The notes under the pieces: generated by a model
Told to the model about the DNA's origin: nothing
Database searches by the model: none
Seen by the model: the letters and a program-made list of their open reading frames with translations, nothing else
NCBI RefSeq assembly: GCF_000724625.1
Contig: NZ_CP007139.1
Span: 5,146,001 to 5,210,000 of the forward strand
Length of the DNA stretch: 64,000 nucleotides
Direction of reading: 5' to 3'
DNA from: Fimbriimonas ginsengisoli Gsoil 348
GTDB lineage: Bacteria > Armatimonadota > Fimbriimonadia > Fimbriimonadales > Fimbriimonadaceae
Program-made: the position numbers and the translations under genes
In this document: positions 59,334 through 64,000 of the stretch, one piece after another
Layout of the letters: each line of letters opens with the position of its first letter
Numbering within the stretch: position 1 is the first letter of the stretch

Positions 59334-61274
59334 ATGGAATCGCCACTTCTCGATGCCTTGGCCGAGCGCGTTTTGGTATACGACGGGGCGATGGGAACCC
59401 AGATCCAAGGGGCGGCGCTGGCGAACCGAGATTTTACGCTCGTGCCTCAGCCGCACTACTCGCAGAAGGTTCGCGAGGCGGCGGAACGAGTCGGCGATAA
59501 ACCGCTCGATGGGTGCAACGAGATCCTGGTGCTTACCCGTCCGGACGTCGTCGAGAATATCCACGGCGCCTACCTCGAGGTCGGCGCGGATCTGATCGAG
59601 ACGAACACGTTCGGGGCCACCTCCATCGTGCTCGCCGAATACGGAATTTCGGAGCTGGTGTACGACATCTCGCTAGAGGCCGCCCGGTGCGCCCGGCGCG
59701 CGGCCGACCGGTACACCACCGCCGCCAAACCTCGGTTCGTAGTAGGGGCGATCGGTCCGGGAACCAAGCTCGTTTCATTGGGACAGACGACCTGGCAGGA
59801 GTTGGAGGACACCTACGCGGACGGCTTCCGTGGCCTACTCGAAGGCGGCTCCGACGCGCTCCTCCTAGAGACGCTGCAAGACCTCCTGATGGTCAAAGCC
59901 ACCATCGTCGCCGCGGAGCGCGCCATGGCCGAGACTGGGCGTCAAGTGCCGCTCTTCGTCCAAGTGACCATGGAGCAGACCGGCACGATGTTGTTGGGAT
60001 CGGAAATGGCGGCGGCGCTCAATATGATCGAAGCGTTTCCGTCGGTGAAGGCATTCGGGCTCAACTGCGCGACCGGGCCGGTGGAGATGACCTCTCACAT
60101 CCGGTTCCTGGGCCAGAACTCGACCCGTCCCCTCGCCGTGCAACCGAACGCCGGTCTACCCGTGATGGAAGCCGGTCAGGCGAGGTACAAGCTGACTCCG
60201 GAAGAGCTGGCCGAGCATCATGTTCGCTTCGTGACCGAACACGGAGTTGCGCTGGCGGGCGGATGCTGCGGCACCACCCCGGCACATATTAAGGCGGTCG
60301 CCGAAGCGGTCGGCGGCCGGTCCCATACCGCGGATTGCCACTGGCGTCGGGTGCGGCACCTGTTCCCCGGTTTCGACTTTACGATGAAGACGGACGATCA
60401 AGCGAGCGCCTTGTCCCTCGTGGGTTGCTCCAGCCTATACACGTTCCAGCCGTACGAGCAAGATAATTCGTTCCTCATCGTGGGGGAAAAGACCAACGCC
60501 AACGGCTCTCGCGCATTTCGCGATCTACTGGCCGCCGAAAACTGGGAAGGGTTGACCGAGCTCGCCCGCGAGTTGGAGGGCGAAGGCTCCCACGTCCTCG
60601 ATGTCTGCACCGCGTACGTAGGGCGGGACGAGAAGCGCGACATGACGACGCTGCTCAGCTACTACAACCGGCACATCACGGTGCCGCTCATGATCGACTC
60701 GACCGAGGTACCGGTCGTCGAAGCCGCGCTCAAGTGCCTCGCCGGCAAGCCGATCGTGAACTCGATCAACTTCGAAGATGGCGAATCGAGAACGGAAAAG
60801 GTGCTGGGACTGTGCCGCAAATATGGCGCGGCCGTGGTCGCCTTGACCATCGACGAGGACGGGATGGCGAAGTCGGCCGAGAAGAAGGTCGAGGTCGCCG
60901 AGCGCCTCCTCGCCCGCACCCGTGCCGCCGGCCTGCCCGACCACGACGTCTTTCTCGACTGTTTAACGTTCACCCTGGGATCGGGAGACGAGGAATTTCG
61001 AGAGTCGGCGGTGGCGACGCTCGACGCGATCGAGGAGATACGAAAGCGACATCCCGGTGTCAACACCATCCTCGGCGTCTCCAACGTAAGCTTCGGCCTC
61101 AAGCCCGCGCTCCGCCAGATCCTGAACTCCGCCTTCCTCCACTACGCCCGCGAAGTCGGCCTAACGAGCGCCATCGTCCACTTCAGCAAGATCCGTCCGG
61201 AGCACCAGATCGAAGCCGACGTCTGGCAAATCGCGAGCGACCTTGTGTTCGATCGCCGCCGCTACGCCGCCTAA
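59334..61274 (+). CDS. metH: Methionine synthase, homocysteine- and folate-binding modules only (short MetH)
   Basis: 646 residues from ATG 59334; the open frame extends to 59136 but that part is not conserved. Homocysteine module ~1-330: VYDGAMGTQIQ, ETNTFGAT, GLNCATGP and the zinc-binding AGGCCGTTPAHI. Methyltetrahydrofolate module ~375-640: NSFLIVGEKTNANGSRAFRD, LDVCTAYVGRDE, MIDSTEV, NSINFEDGE. The protein ends in ASDLVFDRRRYAA, exactly where the cobalamin-binding cap and B12 domain would begin; B12 and reactivation domains are missing, so they must be on another polypeptide. Full MetH is about 1200 residues. Confidence 0.9.
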   Translation: MESPLLDALAERVLVYDGAMGTQIQGAALANRDFTLVPQPHYSQKVREAAERVGDKPLDGCNEILVLTRPDVVENIHGAYLEVGADLIETNTFGATSIVLAEYGISELVYDISLEAARCARRAADRYTTAAKPRFVVGAIGPGTKLVSLGQTTWQELEDTYADGFRGLLEGGSDALLLETLQDLLMVKATIVAAERAMAETGRQVPLFVQVTMEQTGTMLLGSEMAAALNMIEAFPSVKAFGLNCATGPVEMTSHIRFLGQNSTRPLAVQPNAGLPVMEAGQARYKLTPEELAEHHVRFVTEHGVALAGGCCGTTPAHIKAVAEAVGGRSHTADCHWRRVRHLFPGFDFTMKTDDQASALSLVGCSSLYTFQPYEQDNSFLIVGEKTNANGSRAFRDLLAAENWEGLTELARELEGEGSHVLDVCTAYVGRDEKRDMTTLLSYYNRHITVPLMIDSTEVPVVEAALKCLAGKPIVNSINFEDGESRTEKVLGLCRKYGAAVVALTIDEDGMAKSAEKKVEVAERLLARTRAAGLPDHDVFLDCLTFTLGSGDEEFRESAVATLDAIEEIRKRHPGVNTILGVSNVSFGLKPALRQILNSAFLHYAREVGLTSAIVHFSKIRPEHQIEADVWQIASDLVFDRRRYAA

Positions 61275-61329
61275 CCGTGGCACGGGCGGCCAGCCCGAGA
61301 TACCCACGGGCGAGCCGCCCGTGCCACGG
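61275..61329. repeat. Two adjacent short palindromes (family A)
   Basis: CCGTGGCACGGGCGGCCAGC, then CCGAGATACC and CACGGGCGAGCCGCCCGTG followed by CCACGG; the outer ends CCGTGGCACGGGC/GCCCGTGCCACGG also pair with each other. Starts 1 bp after the metH stop. Same linker text GATACCCACGGGC as in the copy after pstB. Confidence 0.85.
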
Positions 61330-61352
61330 CCATAGGGGCGCGTCGTACGGGG

Positions 61353-61358
61353 TACCCT
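61353..61358 (+). promoter_or_regulatory. -10-like box of a predicted leaderless promoter (FKBP operon)
   Basis: TACCCT ends 6 nt before ATG 61365. Confidence 0.5.
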
Positions 61359-61364
61359 CCTCGC

Positions 61365-62048
61365 ATGCAGATTTGTTTGGTTCTGCTTCCGCTCGTGACG
61401 ATGCAGGGTGGGAAGCTTCAGATTACCGACACTAAGGTCGGAAAGGGCGCGCCGGCTCAGGCGGGCGATTACCTCACGATGGACTACACCGGCACACTCA
61501 TGAACGGGAAGAAGTTCGACTCCTCGATCGGACGCGCGCCGTTCAGCTTCGTCCTGGGCGGCGGAGAGGTCATCAAGGGGTGGGACCAGGGGATCAAAGG
61601 GATGCGGGTTGGCGGAAAGCGAACCCTGATTATTCCTTCGGCCCTCGGCTACGGCGATGTCGGCGCAGGCGCGGATATTCCGCCCAAGTCGACGCTCAAG
61701 TTCACCGTCGAACTCCGCAAGATCACGCGGGTGAAGAAGCAGATCCTCAAGGCGGGCCACGGACGCTCGGTCCAGGCGGGCGATTCCGTGCAGGTCCACT
61801 ACATCGGCAAGCTCACCGACGGCAAGAAATTCGACAGCAGCTACGACCGTGGCCAACCGATGCCGGTCACCGTGGGACGCGGAGTCATTCCGGGGTTCAC
61901 CATGGGACTTCTCGGAATGAAGGAAGGGGAAAAGCGGCGCGTGACGATTCCGTCTGCGCTTGGCTATGGCGAACGGGGCGCCGGCGGCGTGATTCCTCCG
62001 AACGCGGACTTGGTCTTCGACCTGGAGATCGTGGGGATCAGCCGATGA
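61365..62048 (+). CDS. FKBP-type peptidyl-prolyl isomerase, two domains
   Basis: 227 residues: a weak hydrophobic N-terminus (MQICLVLLPLVTMQ), then two complete FKBP domains at about 18-118 and 125-226. Each has the fold's landmarks: DYTGTLMNGKKFDSS / HYIGKLTDGKKFDSS, EVIKGWDQGIKGMRVGGKRTLIIP / GVIPGFTMGLLGMKEGEKRRVTIP and GYGDVGAGADIPP / GYGERGAGGVIPP. Domains are clearly related to each other and to the single-domain protein in the next gene, pointing to local duplication. Role: prolyl isomerisation and folding; periplasmic or cytosolic location is uncertain. Confidence 0.92.
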   Translation: MQICLVLLPLVTMQGGKLQITDTKVGKGAPAQAGDYLTMDYTGTLMNGKKFDSSIGRAPFSFVLGGGEVIKGWDQGIKGMRVGGKRTLIIPSALGYGDVGAGADIPPKSTLKFTVELRKITRVKKQILKAGHGRSVQAGDSVQVHYIGKLTDGKKFDSSYDRGQPMPVTVGRGVIPGFTMGLLGMKEGEKRRVTIPSALGYGERGAGGVIPPNADLVFDLEIVGISR

Positions 62049-62350
62049 TCAAGATCGAAGAACTCGGCCCCGGAACGGGCGAGCCCGCGAAGTCCGGCCA
62101 AAAGGTCGAGCTGAAGTACCGTGGGACTTTCCCGGATGGCAAGGAGTTTGACAAAGGAAGCTTCAGCTTCGTGCTCGGCTCCGGCCAAGTCATTCAGGGA
62201 TTCGACCTCGGCGTCATGGGGATGACCGTCGGCCAAAAGCGACGCATCACCGTTCCGCCGGAGATGGGCTACGGCTCCCGCGGCGCCGGAAGCGCCGTCC
62301 CCCCCAACGCCACCCTAATCTTCGAACTAGAAGTCCTGCGGATCTCGTAG
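62045..62350 (+). CDS. FKBP-type peptidyl-prolyl isomerase, single domain
   Basis: 101 residues from ATG 62045, overlapping the previous stop by ATGA; a longer open frame upstream is a shadow. One FKBP domain: ELKYRGTFPDGKEFDKGSFSFVLGSGQVIQGFDLGVMGM, KRRITVPPEMGYGSRGAGSAVPPNATLIFELEVL. No signal. Together with the two-domain protein there are three FKBP domains in tandem on one transcript. Confidence 0.9.
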   Translation: MIKIEELGPGTGEPAKSGQKVELKYRGTFPDGKEFDKGSFSFVLGSGQVIQGFDLGVMGMTVGQKRRITVPPEMGYGSRGAGSAVPPNATLIFELEVLRIS

Positions 62351-62353
62351 CCC

Positions 62354-62384
62354 CCGTGGCACGGGCGGCTCGCCCGTGCCACGG
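62354..62384. repeat. Family A palindrome
   Basis: CCGTGGCACGGGCGG, one base, then CTCGCCCGTGCCACGG: nearly the same 31-bp palindrome as the one inside murC (44701-44731), differing only at the centre. Confidence 0.88.
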
Positions 62385-62393
62385 AGAAAAAGA

Positions 62394-62422
62394 ATAGCCC
62401 GAGCGCTTTGCGCTCGGGCTAT
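62394..62422. terminator. Bidirectional intrinsic terminator
   Basis: Perfect 13-bp stem ATAGCCCGAGCGC (62394-62406), loop TTT, complementary arm 62410-62422. Read toward rpsT's end (minus strand) it is followed by TCTTTTTCTC; the plus side has only a weak T run. It separates the convergent FKBP and rpsT genes. Confidence 0.88.
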
Positions 62423-62444
62423 TTACTTTGGAATCCGTACCGCT

Positions 62445-62729
62445 TTAGGCAGTTGCCACAACTTTCGCTTTGGCCTTGTTGGCGGCTTTGGCGATGCGGG
62501 ACTTGCGGCGGGCGGCTTGGTTCTTGTGGATGATGCCTCGCTGAGAAGCCTTGTCCAGGGCGCTCACCGCGGCGACGAGCGCGCTCTGCGCGACTTCGGG
62601 GGTGCCGGCAGTGGCGGCCACTCGCGCCTTCTTGACATACGTCTTCAGCGCGCTCCTGGTCGCGAGGTTGCGTACGCGCCGCTTTGCGCTTCGGCGCAGG
62701 TCCTTTTTGCTTGATTTCGTATTCGCCAT
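62445..62729 (-). CDS. rpsT: 30S ribosomal protein S20
   Basis: 94 residues, very basic: SSKKDLRRSAKRRVRNLATRSALKTYVKKAR at the N-terminus, then RGIIHKNQAARRKSRIAKAANKAK, the classical S20 signature. Binds 16S rRNA early in 30S assembly. Monocistronic, with promoter -10 TATACT at 62746-62751 (about a 15-nt leader). Confidence 0.96.
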   Translation of the reverse strand: MANTKSSKKDLRRSAKRRVRNLATRSALKTYVKKARVAATAGTPEVAQSALVAAVSALDKASQRGIIHKNQAARRKSRIAKAANKAKAKVVATA

Positions 62730-62745
62730 GGCTTGTGAGTTTGAG

Positions 62746-62751
62746 AGTATA
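62746..62751 (-). promoter_or_regulatory. -10 box of rpsT
   Basis: TATACT on the minus strand, 16 nt before the ATG. A GGGCTCAGG/CCTGAGCCC palindrome (62762-62782) lies directly upstream. Confidence 0.5.
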
Positions 62752-62794
62752 CCTCGGGTTCGGGCTCAGGCATCCTGAGCCCGTAGTGGTCCGC

Positions 62795-64000
62795 TTATTT
62801 CTTGACGAACTTCCGCTTCGTTTTGTCGAAGCCGAGCTCCACCTTCTTCGCGTCGAAGTGCCAGACCGGCGAACCGGAGCGCTGATAGAAGCACTGGTAG
62901 CTCGACAGGAGCGAGGCGATGAGCCGGCGGGAAGAGCGGCGGACGACATTGATCTCCGCGAGAATGGTGAGGTAGTCGGCGCCCTTCGGCCAGTGGGCCA
63001 TCACTTCGATCAGAAGGTCGAGCGTGCTCTTCCCTTCCGAAGTGACGCCGAGCTGACGAAGCTCTTCCATTCGCTGGGCCGAGATGTAGACGACGGGATC
63101 CGGCTGATCCAGCCACTCGAACTCGAGGACGTTCGCCTTGTTGGTCTTCGTAAGGGTGAAGACCGCGCCGCTCTCCACCGGCTGCTCATACCACCAGTCG
63201 AGGAATCCGTACAGCAGGCGAGCGTCGTGGTTCGCCCAGATCTGAAGCTCGCGGCCGGTTGGATCGTAGGCGATGATCTCCTGGATCTTCGGTTCTGCGC
63301 TCAGCCAGCCGGTCGGGATCTGAGCCATCGGGAAGGTGCCGAGCTCGCGGTGGATCGATTTCAGAACGAGGCGAACCTGCTCCGGCATCGTCTTGGGGGC
63401 TGGCTGAATATCCTCGTCGAGGACGTCGGTGGCCAGCGGGTGCTGAAGAAGCTTGCGGAGGGAGGAGCTGAGGCCGTCGTCCGTGAGCTCGACGTCGATC
63501 GGGTCGCCCTCTTCGCTCGTCTGGTCGCTCTTGGTGAATTGGAACGGCTCAGGAACTTCCAGGATGTACTCGGGGAAGTCCCCTTTCCGCCGGAATCGGT
63601 CTCCACCGACCCACTGAAGCTGATCCTGACCGCGCAGCGCCGCCATGATGTTCGCCATGTCGTCGGGGAACGTCTTGTTGCTCAGCGTAATCTCGTAGTT
63701 CTCTTCGAGCAGACGAGTGGCGGTGGTGGTGTTCTCGTTGGCAAGCACCTTGGCGACGAGCTTGTCGACATCTTCCGGCTTGACCTCGATCGGCTGAACG
63801 TCCTCGACCTCGACCGTCGGCGCGAGCCGCTCGGCGAGGCGGATCGCGTTCGAAATCCACTTCTTAGCATCCGCTTCCGGATACAGAACGCCGTCCGGCG
63901 CGAACACGTAACCGGGTACCGAAATGGCGTCGGCGTAGAACTGTCGCGCGTCGAACATCAGGACCGTCTTCGGGTCCGGACGGTTGAGCGCCGCATAAGC
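62795..64000 (-). CDS. Hypothetical protein (5' end beyond the window)
   Basis: At least 401 residues; the frame is open to the right edge, upstream of the first Met (MFDARQFYADAISVPGYVFA), with AYAALNRPDPKTVL preceding it in frame, so the start is outside. Mostly helical with an acidic middle, and a C-terminal basic winged-helix-like end (VVRRSSRRLIASLLSSYQCFYQRSGSPVWHFDAKKVELGFDKTKRKF). I do not recognise the family. Codon use and length indicate a genuine gene. Confidence 0.75.
   Translation of the reverse strand, partial: AYAALNRPDPKTVLMFDARQFYADAISVPGYVFAPDGVLYPEADAKKWISNAIRLAERLAPTVEVEDVQPIEVKPEDVDKLVAKVLANENTTTATRLLEENYEITLSNKTFPDDMANIMAALRGQDQLQWVGGDRFRRKGDFPEYILEVPEPFQFTKSDQTSEEGDPIDVELTDDGLSSSLRKLLQHPLATDVLDEDIQPAPKTMPEQVRLVLKSIHRELGTFPMAQIPTGWLSAEPKIQEIIAYDPTGRELQIWANHDARLLYGFLDWWYEQPVESGAVFTLTKTNKANVLEFEWLDQPDPVVYISAQRMEELRQLGVTSEGKSTLDLLIEVMAHWPKGADYLTILAEINVVRRSSRRLIASLLSSYQCFYQRSGSPVWHFDAKKVELGFDKTKRKFVKK

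Overview
The window is high-GC bacterial chromosome, densely coded, with no phage, plasmid, CRISPR array, tRNA or rRNA that I can see. Three things suggest Armatimonadota, probably a Fimbriimonas-like lineage: a type IV pseudopilin of the 'H-X9-DG' (DUF1559-like) kind, a division/cell-wall (dcw) cluster carrying DUF881 and small-basic-protein genes plus a MurC-Ddl fusion, and many short palindromes between genes. This placement is inference from gene content only. The MurE DNPR motif predicts meso-diaminopimelate peptidoglycan.

Layout. 0-4.6 kb: 3' end of accA, an orphan pstB, rarA and an orphan GAF histidine kinase. 4.8-10.6 kb: ATP synthase genes atpZ-like, atpI-like, atpB, E, F, H, A, G, ending in a strong terminator. 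10.6-20.7 kb: unknown or exported proteins, an acyl-CoA thioesterase, a LolA-like protein, a membrane/DUF4129/DUF4350 operon, a large polytopic GT-C-like membrane protein and a lipoprotein. 20.7-22.6 kb: atpD and atpC on the opposite strand, so the ATP synthase genes are split by about 10 kb. 22.7-37.4 kb: an unusual membrane-inserted alpha/beta hydrolase, PspA, a pseudopilin, a tricorn-type protease, hisF, a pair of unrecognised genes and a CBM9-like exported protein.

37.4-56.5 kb, minus strand: a nearly complete dcw cluster, mraZ-rsmH-ftsL-ftsI-murE-murF-mraY-murD-ftsW-murG-murC::ddl-ftsQ-DUF881-sbp-ftsA, then a thioredoxin-like lipoprotein gene on the other strand, then ftsZ. Most junctions are 4-bp stop/start overlaps. 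56.9-64 kb: an ABC exporter half with an unannotated 49-codon membrane ORF before it, a short MetH, tandem FKBP isomerases, rpsT and a partial unknown gene.

The most striking observation is in murC. A perfect 15-bp-arm palindrome, one copy of a family otherwise found between genes here, sits inside the coding region and throws the rest of murC-ddl into another frame. Second, at least seven genes have a TANNNT -10-like box ending exactly 6 nt before the start codon (an eighth at 7 nt), which predicts leaderless transcripts. Third, at least four families of dispersed palindromic repeats fill the intergenic gaps.
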